The notes below the pieces were generated by a model. The model ran no database searches and was not told the DNA's origin. It worked only from the letters and a program-made list of their open reading frames with translations. 60,340 bases of DNA, from contig NZ_KK211395.1 in the NCBI RefSeq assembly GCF_000622085.1, forward strand, positions 1 to 60,340. The letters run 5' to 3'. This DNA comes from Butyrivibrio proteoclasticus P6B7 (lineage in GTDB: Bacteria; Bacillota; Clostridia; Lachnospirales; Lachnospiraceae). Positions 14,951-22,930 of the stretch are shown in pieces. Both the position numbers and the translations under genes were made by a program. Position 1 is the first letter of the stretch. The number at the start of each line of letters is the position of its first letter.

Positions 14951-16267
14951 ATGTATAGAGAAATAATAAACGATTTAAAGAAATGGAAAGATAAATCCCG
15001 TAGAAAACCGCTACTTCTAACTGGAGTTCGTCAGTGTGGAAAGACGTACATTATCGATGAATTTGCAAAGAAATGCTTTGATAGCTATGTGTATGTGAAC
15101 TTTGAAAGTTCAGAGAATCTTTTGGCTGTTTTTGAGTATGACTATGATGTTAAAAGGATTGTAACTGAGCTGGAGAGGCATTTTAGGACTAACATTATTC
15201 CTGGGAAAACTCTTGTTTTCTTTGATGAAATACAGGAATGTCCAAGAGCTATAACGGCGCTTAAATATTTCTGCGAGAATATGAAGGAACTACATCTTGT
15301 CTGTGCAGGCTCTTTACTTGGCGTTGCTCTTAAAGAAAAGAATATCTCTTTTCCTGTGGGTAAAGTTAACAGGCTGCAATTATATCCAATGAGTTTTAAA
15401 GAGTTTGTTATAGCAAATGACAGAGAAGATCTTATCGAGGCCTTTAATGACTGGCCAACAGATAGAGTGATACCAGATCTCTATTCGAAGCCGATGGAAA
15501 AGTTGTTAAAAGAATACTACGTAGTTGGTGGAATGCCTGAAGTTGTAAAAACTTGGATTGAGACTCACGATTTTGCAGAGGTAGAGGAAGCGCAAAATGA
15601 AATACTAAGCGATTACGCTGATGACTTTTCTAAGCATGCTCCGCTAGCAGAAGTTCCCAAGATACGTTGGATTTGGGATTCGGTTCCTGTTCAACTGGCA
15701 AAAGAGAATAATAAATTTGTTTTTTCACATGTAAAAGAAGGAAAGCGGTCCGCGGAGCTAGAGGACGCGCTATGCTGGCTTTCCGATGCCGGACTTATTA
15801 CAAAGACAGAACTAGTAGAAAAACCTGAACTTCCATTATCAGGAGCTGCGGATAAGACATATTTTAAAGTGTATATGTCAGATATTGGACTACTTCGCGC
15901 TAAATCAAAGGTTTCTGTTCAGGCTATTATTGATGAGACTGAGGGCTACATCAGGTATAAGGGCGCTTTCGCAGAAAATTATGTGCTTAATGAGTTAAAA
16001 TCACTTGGAAAAGAGCCATATTTCTGGCGCTCAGGTAATTCCGCGGAAATTGATTTTCTTTTTGAAACAAATGGTGAAATCTTTCCTGTTGAAGTAAAGT
16101 CAGCAGATAATACTCAGGCTAAGAGTTACAAGCAGTATTGCAAGAAGTATAAGACACGTAAAGGTTTCAAGCTTTCAAGAAAAAATATAGCATTAAACCT
16201 ATGTGAAGAGGCGGAAACGCTTAGTTTGCCGCTTTACCTTGGATGGAATATTGATGCATACTTGTAA
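14951..16267 (+). CDS. AAA-family ATPase with DUF4143 domain (438 aa)
   Basis: The N-terminal AAA_14 domain has Walker A TGVRQCGKTY (about 24-33) and Walker B LVFFDEIQECP (about 88-98), then CAGSLLGVAL. The C-terminal DUF4143 region ends in the PD-(D/E)xK-like pattern FWRSGNSAEIDFLFE, then FPVEVKSA, which supplies D/E-x-K residues of a restriction-like nuclease fold. The family is widespread and poorly understood, and is often present in many copies per genome. Twin CAAAAGT palindromes overlap the promoter. An intrinsic terminator at 16311-16340 follows, so it is monocistronic. Confidence 0.9.
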   Translation: MYREIINDLKKWKDKSRRKPLLLTGVRQCGKTYIIDEFAKKCFDSYVYVNFESSENLLAVFEYDYDVKRIVTELERHFRTNIIPGKTLVFFDEIQECPRAITALKYFCENMKELHLVCAGSLLGVALKEKNISFPVGKVNRLQLYPMSFKEFVIANDREDLIEAFNDWPTDRVIPDLYSKPMEKLLKEYYVVGGMPEVVKTWIETHDFAEVEEAQNEILSDYADDFSKHAPLAEVPKIRWIWDSVPVQLAKENNKFVFSHVKEGKRSAELEDALCWLSDAGLITKTELVEKPELPLSGAADKTYFKVYMSDIGLLRAKSKVSVQAIIDETEGYIRYKGAFAENYVLNELKSLGKEPYFWRSGNSAEIDFLFETNGEIFPVEVKSADNTQAKSYKQYCKKYKTRKGFKLSRKNIALNLCEEAETLSLPLYLGWNIDAYL

Positions 16268-16310
16268 TTGGGGGATTGAGGGGTAACACATTACATATAA
16301 TAATTTAGAA

Positions 16311-16340
16311 AACTTTCCGTAACGGAAAGTTTTTCTTTTA
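16311..16340 (+). terminator. Intrinsic terminator after the AAA/DUF4143 gene
   Basis: AACTTTCCGT (16311-16320) pairs with ACGGAAAGTT and is followed by TTTCTTTT. The short loop and T-run are typical of a rho-independent terminator. Confidence 0.8.
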
Positions 16341-16423
16341 CGACTAATACAACAAGTGTATTATAGTTAGTGTGAGTTCCATGTAGAATAAAGCCATGAA
16401 AACAAGTACAGGGTATAGGAAGC

Positions 16424-17545
16424 ATGCAGATAAAACTTAATGAAAACATCAAAAAATACCGAAAGAGTATGAATCTGACTCAGGAAGAGCTGGCGGAAGC
16501 CTTTGGAGTTACGGTTGGAGCCGTATCCAAATGGGAAAGCGGAAGCAATGTACCGGATATTCTGACTCTTATGCAGCTTGCAGATTTCTTTAGCATATCT
16601 GTGGATGTGCTTCTGGGATATAGCATGTCCTCCAAGAACGTCAAGGACATATCGGATAGGTTGGAAGCTCTTTTACACGAGGATAAATATGACGAGGTTA
16701 TTGCCGAGGCAGAAAAGGCTCTTGTGAGATACCCTGGGAACTTCAAGATTCTGACCAGGTGTGCAGGCGTATATCACGTTGTTTCAGGCGTAAAAGATTC
16801 TAAGGAGTACCGGAACAAGGCGATAGAACTCTATGAATCCTCACTGCGCTATGTTTCTCAGTCGGATAAGCCGGATCAGGAGAGCTTTAGCATCAGATTC
16901 CAGATCGCGACCCTTAATGGCAGGGACAATCCTGCGAAATCCCTGGAGGAGTTTGAAAAGATCAATTATCTTGGAATAGCAGATAACAATATTGCCAATA
17001 TTCTTAGGATGATGGGAAAACCCGAGGAAGCCATGGAGACGTATACTAAAGTACTGGTCTCCATTCTGGTTAAAACCTCGCAGTTTTCAACAGAGATGTT
17101 CATGACGCTGGTTGCCATGGATAATACGAAGGCTTACAAGGAGGCCTGCGAGATCATGGATTGGTACATGACTATCGTAGATGCCACCAGCACAGATAGG
17201 AGCAAGAACAGTTATCTTTCTAAGATGAAGATCATGGGGCTTGTCCTTAAATCACTGGTTCTTTCCAGCCTCAAAAAATATGATGAGATGCGAACCTGCA
17301 TCGACACGGCCTTTGAAATAGCCAAGGAGTACGACAAGAATCCATCAAATGATTTTTCCGGAAAGATTAAATTCTGGCACGGAGGTAAGGACGATCACAT
17401 ATCATTATATGATGAGTTTGGCGTAGGTGCTGTGGCAGGAATTGACAACCTATTTAGCATAGGGCCCAAGTTTTTGCCGCCTAAGGTTATAAAAAAGATG
17501 GGAAAAGCGCTTGAATACTGGAATAGCGTTAAACAAGGGGATTGA
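16424..17545 (+). CDS. XRE-family regulator with helical-repeat sensor domain (373 aa)
   Basis: Residues 4-62 are an XRE HTH (NLTQEELAEAFGVTVGAVSK, then WESGSNVPDILTLMQLADFF). The rest consists of paired helices resembling tetratricopeptide repeats (YDEVIAEAEKALVRYPGNFK, NKAIELYESSLRYV, GKPEEAMETYTKVL), as in Rgg/PlcR-type or general stress regulators that bind peptides or proteins. The next gene begins 45 bases downstream and is probably co-transcribed, so this regulator may control the flavodoxin-like protein. The coding strand carries one copy of the AGCTCTTTT word at 16666. Confidence 0.85.
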   Translation: MQIKLNENIKKYRKSMNLTQEELAEAFGVTVGAVSKWESGSNVPDILTLMQLADFFSISVDVLLGYSMSSKNVKDISDRLEALLHEDKYDEVIAEAEKALVRYPGNFKILTRCAGVYHVVSGVKDSKEYRNKAIELYESSLRYVSQSDKPDQESFSIRFQIATLNGRDNPAKSLEEFEKINYLGIADNNIANILRMMGKPEEAMETYTKVLVSILVKTSQFSTEMFMTLVAMDNTKAYKEACEIMDWYMTIVDATSTDRSKNSYLSKMKIMGLVLKSLVLSSLKKYDEMRTCIDTAFEIAKEYDKNPSNDFSGKIKFWHGGKDDHISLYDEFGVGAVAGIDNLFSIGPKFLPPKVIKKMGKALEYWNSVKQGD

Positions 17546-17589
17546 CCTTAAATAGCAATAGACGAAATAAAAAGAATGGGGAAAACAAG

Positions 17590-18747
17590 ATGAAATTACT
17601 AATTCATGATCTCTCAACAGAAGAGTGGAGCAAGGTGGCAGACAAGTATGAAGGATGGGAGGTTATTTCTGACGACGGCACTATTAAGCCTTGCACAGGC
17701 TGCTTCGCATGCTGGGTAAAAGAGCCTGAAGTATGCGCTATAAAAGATGGCTACGAGAGGATGGGCGCGCTGATCCACGAAGCAGACGAGGTGCTTGTGA
17801 TCAGCAAGTATACCTATGGCGGATTTAGCTCTTTTGTCAAAAATGTATTCGACCGCAGTATAGCTTATATTCTGCCTTATCTCACAATCAGTCATGGTGA
17901 GATGCATCATAGAAGGAGATATCACGAGAGCAAAAAGTTCTCTTTTATCTTCAGAGGTAATAACCTGACAGATGCGGAGAAAGAGGCTGCCAGAACATAC
18001 GTCATCGCGTTCTGCAAGAACTTCTACGCAACCATCAAGGGTATTAGTTTCGAGGAAATGGAAAAAGATAATGTGGCAGTTGGAACTGAAAAGGCTGAGG
18101 AAAATAGCGGCAAAGTGGTTCTGTTAAACTGCAGTATGAGAGGCGACAATTCCAATTCTAGAAACCTTCTGAGAAGACTGGACAAGAGCATTGAAGGAGA
18201 AACAGAGACCGTAAATCTGGTGTCATACATTGGTAAATATGATGAGCTAGTGGAGCTCCTGTCATCCTGTCAAAAGATAATTCTCGGAATGCCTTTATAT
18301 GCTGATGGAGCACCATCTTCTGTTCTGAGACTTATGGAGAAGATGGAAAAAATGGAGAAGCAGAGTGGGGCTATCAAGAAGCAGATCTATGTTGTGGCTA
18401 ATATGGGCTTCTATGAAAGCAGACAGATCAAGAATTTGCTAGGCATGGTAAAAGCATGGTCTGAGAAATGCGGCTACGAGTACTGCGGCGGAGTGGCTGT
18501 CGGTGCAGGTGAGATGCTTGGCAAAATGATTCAGATCCCTGATGCCTCCAAGACTTATGCCAGGGATGTAGCGCTTGCCCTTGAGAAATTGGGAGGAGCA
18601 ATCTCAGCTTCAGAGGCAGTAGCGGATATATATGCAGATGCGTATAAGTTCTCTCGCTTTTTATATCTTGTTTATGGCAACCACGGCTGGACTAAGACTG
18701 CTAAGAGAAATGGGTTGAGTAAGAGAGAGGTGTTGAAGAGAGGGTGA
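17590..18747 (+). CDS. Tandem flavodoxin / NADPH-dependent FMN reductase-like protein (385 aa)
   Basis: Two flavodoxin-like halves are visible. The first has the CTGCFACW cysteine pattern and PEVCAIKDGYERM typical of multimeric flavodoxin WrbA-like reductases, with YTYGGFSSFVKNVFDR. The second starts near residue 172 (GKVVLLNCSMRGDNSNSRNL) and continues KIILGMPLYADGAPSSVLRL. The duplication gives about twice the usual length. The start at 17590 is preferred because it follows GGGGAAAAC; a frame from 17542 overlaps the regulator stop. It is likely co-transcribed with the XRE regulator and may reduce flavin-linked or xenobiotic substrates. Confidence 0.8.
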   Translation: MKLLIHDLSTEEWSKVADKYEGWEVISDDGTIKPCTGCFACWVKEPEVCAIKDGYERMGALIHEADEVLVISKYTYGGFSSFVKNVFDRSIAYILPYLTISHGEMHHRRRYHESKKFSFIFRGNNLTDAEKEAARTYVIAFCKNFYATIKGISFEEMEKDNVAVGTEKAEENSGKVVLLNCSMRGDNSNSRNLLRRLDKSIEGETETVNLVSYIGKYDELVELLSSCQKIILGMPLYADGAPSSVLRLMEKMEKMEKQSGAIKKQIYVVANMGFYESRQIKNLLGMVKAWSEKCGYEYCGGVAVGAGEMLGKMIQIPDASKTYARDVALALEKLGGAISASEAVADIYADAYKFSRFLYLVYGNHGWTKTAKRNGLSKREVLKRG

Positions 18748-18835
18748 GAGATAGAAGCTATGCGCAAGAGTTAATTCTGAGCTAAGATCCACGATGTGGA
18801 CACTGCCAATAGATTTTAGCTAGAAGTGTACATCA

Positions 18836-19243
18836 TCAATCAGTATCAAGGCTATCTCTGAACACGATGAATCTATCATAGAGATACTCGGTGCTTAGAT
18901 TGATGATCATGTTAATTCCGGTCACAAGGTATTCGTTCCAGTGAAGGGTTTCTACGAGATAGTTTCCTCCGATTGTTGTAACTGGTGTAAAGACTGCGTA
19001 GAACAGTGCTACTTTCATCATGGCTATTGGTACGTTGTTGGCGCTTTGGAATGTGAATTTGCGATTTAGCGTGAAGTTCCATAAAACTGATAATATCAAT
19101 GCTGTCAGATAACATGGCCAGTATGGTAATGGGGTGAGTTCTGTAAGCAGCGAAAAGCTAACTATTTCTATTATTCCAGCGGAGATTGAAAAGAAGATAA
19201 ACTTGATGACTCTTATAATCTCTTTTTTCTTTTCTTCTTCCAC
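18836..19243 (-). CDS. GtrA-family membrane protein (135 aa)
   Basis: Four hydrophobic segments and the family pattern (FIFFSISAGIIEIVSFSLL, LSVLWNFTLNRKFTF, INLSTEYLYDRFIVF) identify a GtrA-like protein. GtrA proteins are thought to move or flip polyprenyl-linked sugars for cell-surface glycan synthesis. The gene stands alone on the minus strand, and its start region faces the divergent gene at 19413. No glycosyltransferase neighbour is present here. Confidence 0.88.
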   Translation of the reverse strand: MEEEKKKEIIRVIKFIFFSISAGIIEIVSFSLLTELTPLPYWPCYLTALILSVLWNFTLNRKFTFQSANNVPIAMMKVALFYAVFTPVTTIGGNYLVETLHWNEYLVTGINMIINLSTEYLYDRFIVFRDSLDTD

Positions 19244-19412
19244 GACTAACCCTCCTCGAATAAATCTCCGATATTCTTAAATAAAGCTCAAATAAGCTCA
19301 AATAAAATGACTCAGATATTGTATCACAACGAGGGGGACTTTTGGGACACCTAATCGAGTAGGATAGTTTTAGCAAGTGATTTCTGTTTTTTGATTTAGG
19401 AGGATTAGGATT

Positions 19413-20297
19413 ATGTCACGGATAGACAAAGATATAAAGCGAATAAAGGCATTACTCAAGAATAAGAAAGTGATATGGGGAATAGTAGGTGCGGCTATAG
19501 TTCTCATATGGCTGGTTTCTCGCTTTAGTAAGGAAGCTTTCTACAACGATTTTGATAAGGCGAGGGAAGAAAGCAGGGAAGAGATGGACGCGTCTTTGAT
19601 GTATGAGATGAAGGATGGCGACCACGTTAATTCTTTTAATGTGAAAGTTCTTTTTGATGATGATGAATACAGTAGTATGTCTTTTCACACGAACTATGAT
19701 CTTGTGGAGTTCAAGATGGATGCGACATTTGATATGTTGTCTCTGAAGGAGCGCTGCAGGATTTGCAACGAGATCATGGAGGAGGTAACGCCTAAGCTAC
19801 GAGAGTACTTCAAGAATACCAGGTACAGTAAGATATTCGAGGCTAATTGTTCCTATTCTAAAACTATGAAGTATAGAGGTAAGTACTTGGAGGTGAGCCA
19901 TGATTATGAGTTCAAATTCTATGATGCTACGAATACCTATACTTTTCCAAAATACAACAGCATGACTGTTACGCTAACTGGCACTAGTGCCAATACATAT
20001 TATGTGTTTAGTTACAAGGATGGGAAGATAAGCGACTTCGGAAATAGGTATGCTCCCACTAGTGGTGGTGGATCTAGTAAGACTCAGTCTTCGGGAACTT
20101 CTGGCAAGACGAAGACATCTTCTGGCTCCTCAGGTAAGAAGAAAACTACCTATGATCCTTACGATGGCGATAAGTACAAATCAGGCCAGGACTTTGCTGA
20201 TGACAAGTACGAAGAGTTCGAGGATTATGAGGACGACTACGATGATGAGGACGAGGCCTATGATGCGGCTGAGGACTATTGGGATGATAATTATTGA
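19413..20297 (+). CDS. Membrane-anchored protein with acidic tail (294 aa)
   Basis: A single N-terminal membrane helix (about 22-40, IWGIVGAAIVLIWLVSRF) precedes an extracellular or periplasm-like domain of about 170 residues with many strands. A Ser/Gly/Thr/Lys linker (about 218-245, SGGGSSKTQSSGTSGKTKTS) leads to an extremely acidic tail (DDKYEEFEDYEDDYDDEDEA). No family is recognised. TAGGAGG precedes the ATG. The tail could bind cations or cell-wall polymers. A strong terminator follows. Confidence 0.7.
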   Translation: MSRIDKDIKRIKALLKNKKVIWGIVGAAIVLIWLVSRFSKEAFYNDFDKAREESREEMDASLMYEMKDGDHVNSFNVKVLFDDDEYSSMSFHTNYDLVEFKMDATFDMLSLKERCRICNEIMEEVTPKLREYFKNTRYSKIFEANCSYSKTMKYRGKYLEVSHDYEFKFYDATNTYTFPKYNSMTVTLTGTSANTYYVFSYKDGKISDFGNRYAPTSGGGSSKTQSSGTSGKTKTSSGSSGKKKTTYDPYDGDKYKSGQDFADDKYEEFEDYEDDYDDEDEAYDAAEDYWDDNY

Positions 20298-20303
20298 GTA
20301 AAC

Positions 20304-20332
20304 AAAGAGCGGCCTCGCGGTCGCTCTTTTTG
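20304..20332 (+). terminator. Intrinsic terminator
   Basis: AAAGAGCG (20304-20311) pairs with CGCTCTTT (20322-20329), with GGCC/GGT bases extending the stem, and a T-run follows. Its arms resemble the dispersed GCTCTTTT word. Confidence 0.85.
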
Positions 20333-20418
20333 CTGGTTTTTTGATGTGCGATAGCTCTTTTTAGTGGTATCATCGATGGTAGAAGTTAGAGATAGCTCTT
20401 TTAACATAATATGAAGAT

Positions 20419-20919
20419 ATGGGGGATATGGATAGTAGAATGGGTAAGTCAGAGATTGAGAGGTTGAAGGAGATTGTTGAGGCGCTAAGGAGCGAGGATG
20501 GGTGCTCGTGGGACAGGGCGCAGACGCATGAGAGTTTGAAGGCGCCTTGCATTGAGGAGGCGGCTGAGGTGGTTTGCGGAATCAATATTCTTAAGGAGAC
20601 GGGGGATCCGGAGAATCTGAAGGAGGAGCTGGGGGATTTGCTGCTTCAGGTGATGTTTCATTCGGTGATCGCGGAGGAGGAAGGGTATTTCACTTTTGAT
20701 GACGTGGCGAAGTGCGTTTCTGAGAAGATGGTGAGGAGGCATCCGCATGTTTTTGCCGGGGTGACTTGTGCTTCGGAGGAGGAGCTTCACGAGGCCTGGG
20801 CCAAGATCAAGAAGGAAGAGAAGGCGGGGAAGGAATGGCACGAGGATTATCTGCCTGGGGCTTTTGATGAGGCGATGGGGCTGATTGATAGGGCAAAGGA
20901 GAGGAAAGGGTTTAAATGA
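20419..20919 (+). CDS. mazG: MazG-type nucleoside triphosphate pyrophosphohydrolase (166 aa)
   Basis: The MazG signature is clear: GCSWDRAQTHESL, then EEAAEVVCGI, LKEELGDLLLQVMFH, which place the ExxE...ExxD metal ligands, and FDDVAKCVSEKMVRRHPHVF. The protein hydrolyses (d)NTPs to NMP and pyrophosphate and keeps the nucleotide pool clean. At 166 residues it is the shorter, single-core form rather than the two-domain 260-aa protein. Starts at 20419, 20428 and 20440 are all possible; spacing to purine-rich bases does not decide. TAGCTCTTTTAACA lies 25 bases upstream. The next small frame overlaps its stop (ATGA). Confidence 0.88.
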   Translation: MGDMDSRMGKSEIERLKEIVEALRSEDGCSWDRAQTHESLKAPCIEEAAEVVCGINILKETGDPENLKEELGDLLLQVMFHSVIAEEEGYFTFDDVAKCVSEKMVRRHPHVFAGVTCASEEELHEAWAKIKKEEKAGKEWHEDYLPGAFDEAMGLIDRAKERKGFK

Positions 20920-21107
20920 AACATTACATCATTGCCAAGTTTAAGGATAAGGAAGATACGGAGAGGTTGTTTCCAGAGGTTAGACAGCTCTTTTGCGATG
21001 CGGAAGTGATTCCTGGGGTGGAGAAGGTGTTGGTTCATAAGTCCAACAGTGACAGGGACAACAGCGATATTTGATTGTGATTGAGTGGTACTGGAGGAGT
21101 TTGAGTA
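20916..21107 (+). pseudogene. Truncated Dabb-domain (stress-responsive barrel) remnant
   Basis: A frame starting ATG at 20916, overlapping the mazG stop, encodes 52 residues (MKHYIIAKFKDKEDTERLFP to SDRDNSDI) and stops at 21074. It resembles the first half of a Dabb ferredoxin-like barrel protein. Immediately beyond the stop, a shifted frame reads RYLIVIEW, which is what the next strand of a Dabb protein would look like, so a one-base frameshift followed by loss of the tail is likely. An intact Dabb gene is present at 26695. A short functional peptide cannot be ruled out. Confidence 0.55.
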
Positions 21108-21485
21108 ATGTTTTTTATCATGGGAATTTCGGATGGTAGGAAGGAGCTTGAGTTTAATCAGCTTGTGACGTGCGCCATCTGTGGGAAATATGGAAGGTTC
21201 AATGTGTTCATGACGTACACGGTGCTGTCGCTGTTCTTTATTCCGGTGTTTAAGTGGAATAGGCGTTACTATGTGCAGACGAGTTGTTGCGGAACGGTTT
21301 ATGAGCTTGATGCTGAGGTTGGAAAGGCTATTGCGCGAGGCGAAGAGGTGGAGATCCAGCAGGAGCAGCTGACTAGGGTTATGAGTGGCAGAGGATTTAT
21401 GGCTGGGTACAAGAAGTGTAGGCAGTGCGGATATGAGACTGCGGAGGATTTCGAGTTCTGCCCGAAGTGTGGGACGAGGTTTTGA
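21108..21485 (+). CDS. Zinc-ribbon protein (125 aa)
   Basis: The front has CAICGKYG, a hydrophobic stretch (VLSLFFIPVFKWNRRYYV) and a CC pair; the C-terminus ends in a zinc ribbon CRQCGY...CPKCGTRF. The four terminal cysteines and probably the front set bind zinc. The arrangement fits the zinc-ribbon domain proteins of Firmicutes with unknown partners. GGAGGAG lies 9 bases before the ATG. Confidence 0.75.
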   Translation: MFFIMGISDGRKELEFNQLVTCAICGKYGRFNVFMTYTVLSLFFIPVFKWNRRYYVQTSCCGTVYELDAEVGKAIARGEEVEIQQEQLTRVMSGRGFMAGYKKCRQCGYETAEDFEFCPKCGTRF

Positions 21486-21517
21486 GGAATCTATATTATA
21501 TATTGGGAAATAAAAAT

Positions 21518-21542
21518 GGCTAGCACTATTGTGGTGCTAGCC
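21518..21542 (-). terminator. Terminator for the minus-strand CBM gene
   Basis: GGCTAGCAC (21518-21526) pairs with GTGCTAGCC (21534-21542). On the minus strand a T-rich tract follows, so it ends transcription of the gene at 21609-22655; it may also serve the convergent zinc-ribbon gene. Confidence 0.75.
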
Positions 21543-21580
21543 GTTTGGATTGTTACCGCAAACAGGTTGAATTTGCATAA

Positions 21581-21605
21581 GTCAAAGAGAACCGTCCCCA
21601 ATGAC
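21581..21605. repeat. Dispersed 25-bp repeat, copy 1
   Basis: GTCAAAGAGAACCGTCCC followed by CAATGAC. The same 25 bases occur exactly at 22807-22831, and an 20-bp core occurs in reverse orientation near 50223-50242. Outer bases ATAAGTCA/TGACTTAT form a hairpin. Copies 1 and 2 bracket the CBM gene. Confidence 0.85.
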
Positions 21606-21608
21606 TTA

Positions 21609-22655
21609 TTAAGGAGCAACGGTTGCAATGAATCCGAAGGTGAAGCTTTCGCCGGCTGCAAGGTCGTTCTTCCAGGATGGGTGGCCAAATGTATATGTGC
21701 CATTTTCTGAAGAGAGAACATCTGCGCACCAGAGCTGGTCGATTGTTCCGTCGAAGTTTAATGTTGCATCCCAGTTACTGATGGTCTCGTCAGAGGTGTT
21801 GGTTACAGTTACGTTTATAAGTACCTGGTTGTTCCAGCTGTTAACCACCTGAGCGTTTACTTCAAGGCCAGGAGCTGGGTCTGGAGTTGGTTCTGGATCA
21901 GGAGTTGGGTCTGGTTCTGGGTCTGGCTCAGGAGAAGCAATTTCTTCAAAGTTTGCTGTCAGGACGATGTTCTCGCCTGTGAGTTCAGCAAATGCGATGC
22001 TGTCGCCAGGGTTATAGACAGCGCCTGTTTCTTCCAGGGTCCAGCCAACGAAGTTAAATCCTTCCTTTTCAGGTACAAGATCAGAAACAGTGATGGAGTC
22101 TGCAGATTCAATGGTGTAGACTGTTTCGTCAGTTGGCACGTTTGTTGCATCAGCGGCGTTGTAGGTTACAGTATAGTTGTTGAGTTCATATTTGAGAGTC
22201 AGCTGTGTTCCCTTTGTGTGGGCTGCAGATTGTGAAAGGTCTGAGTTTCCGCTTGCTGCTGTGTAGTGGAAGTATGTGGAATAATTGATTTCGCCTGAAG
22301 TTTTATCTGTGTACTGCTTAAGGAAGAAGTAGTCGATACCTACGTAGTTGGAGTAGCCTTTCTTGTAGTCGGCTTTGGCCAGATGATAACCTGGATAGGT
22401 TGGGGCTAGCTCTTTTACGTAAACTGGGCCTTCTGTGGATAGCTCAAATGTCAATTCGTCTGAAGAACCCAGTGTAACGGTCTTGCCGCCTACTGTAGCA
22501 GTAGCCACGAGCTTGTTGACGGTGAAAGATTTGGTGATGACTTCCTGTGCCTCCTCTGCGAAGGAAGTGAAAGATGTGAAGGAAACCAGCGATGATACGC
22601 TGAGAATACCTGCTACTGAGTAAGCAAGTATTTTCTTGAAAAGATTGTTTTTCAT
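21609..22655 (-). CDS. Secreted protein with InlB-type repeat and CBM2-like domain (348 aa)
   Basis: A signal peptide (MKNNLFKKILAYSVAGILSV, cleavage after SFAEE region) shows export. Residues about 165-235 hold a bacterial repeat of the InlB B/Flg_new type (YTVTYNAADATNVPTDE, GFNFVGWTLEETGAVYNPGD, NIVLTANFEE). A PEPDPEPDPTPDPEPTPDP linker leads to a C-terminal carbohydrate-binding domain resembling CBM2 (about 262-348: VNAQVVNSWNNQVLINVTV, NWDATLNFDG, GHPSWKNDLAAGESFTFGF) with Trp residues suited to cellulose. No catalytic domain is present, so it may be an adhesin or a scaffold-like binder. Confidence 0.8.
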   Translation of the reverse strand: MKNNLFKKILAYSVAGILSVSSLVSFTSFTSFAEEAQEVITKSFTVNKLVATATVGGKTVTLGSSDELTFELSTEGPVYVKELAPTYPGYHLAKADYKKGYSNYVGIDYFFLKQYTDKTSGEINYSTYFHYTAASGNSDLSQSAAHTKGTQLTLKYELNNYTVTYNAADATNVPTDETVYTIESADSITVSDLVPEKEGFNFVGWTLEETGAVYNPGDSIAFAELTGENIVLTANFEEIASPEPDPEPDPTPDPEPTPDPAPGLEVNAQVVNSWNNQVLINVTVTNTSDETISNWDATLNFDGTIDQLWCADVLSSENGTYTFGHPSWKNDLAAGESFTFGFIATVAP

Positions 22656-22930
22656 TATATACCCCCGATTGTTGATGCCTCGCTAAACTTCCCATGCTTA
22701 GCGGGGTTAGTTAATGTAACAATATTATATTAGGGATATCTGGGGGCCGCAGCAATTCATTTTCGTGAGTATTGTGTGCAAAAAAGACCAATGGGGATGG
22801 GAAGAAGTCAAAGAGAACCGTCCCCAATGACTTTTTAATAGAAAGATAATAGCTCTTTTATCCATAGTTAACGTTTGACTGATACAATGATGATGAGATG
22901 ATATGGAAAGGATTATGGAGGATTATGTGT
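22656..22930. other. Divergent gap with repeat and dispersed word
   Basis: This gap between two exported-protein genes holds the second 25-bp repeat (22807-22831) and TAGCTCTTTTA at 22850-22860. No gene is seen. A TTGACT and TACAAT pair near 22876-22888 is too closely spaced to be a confident promoter. Confidence 0.5.
22807..22831. repeat. Dispersed 25-bp repeat, copy 2
   Basis: This is an exact copy of the sequence at 21581-21605, with AAGTCA/TGACTT ends able to form a hairpin. GGGGACGGTTCT-type sequences are widespread REP-like repeats in Firmicutes, by general knowledge rather than by a search. Confidence 0.85.

Noticed and set aside
20485..20841. Minus-strand frame opposite mazG
   Set aside because: This is a shadow of the strongly biased mazG codons, with no ribosome site and no plausible protein.
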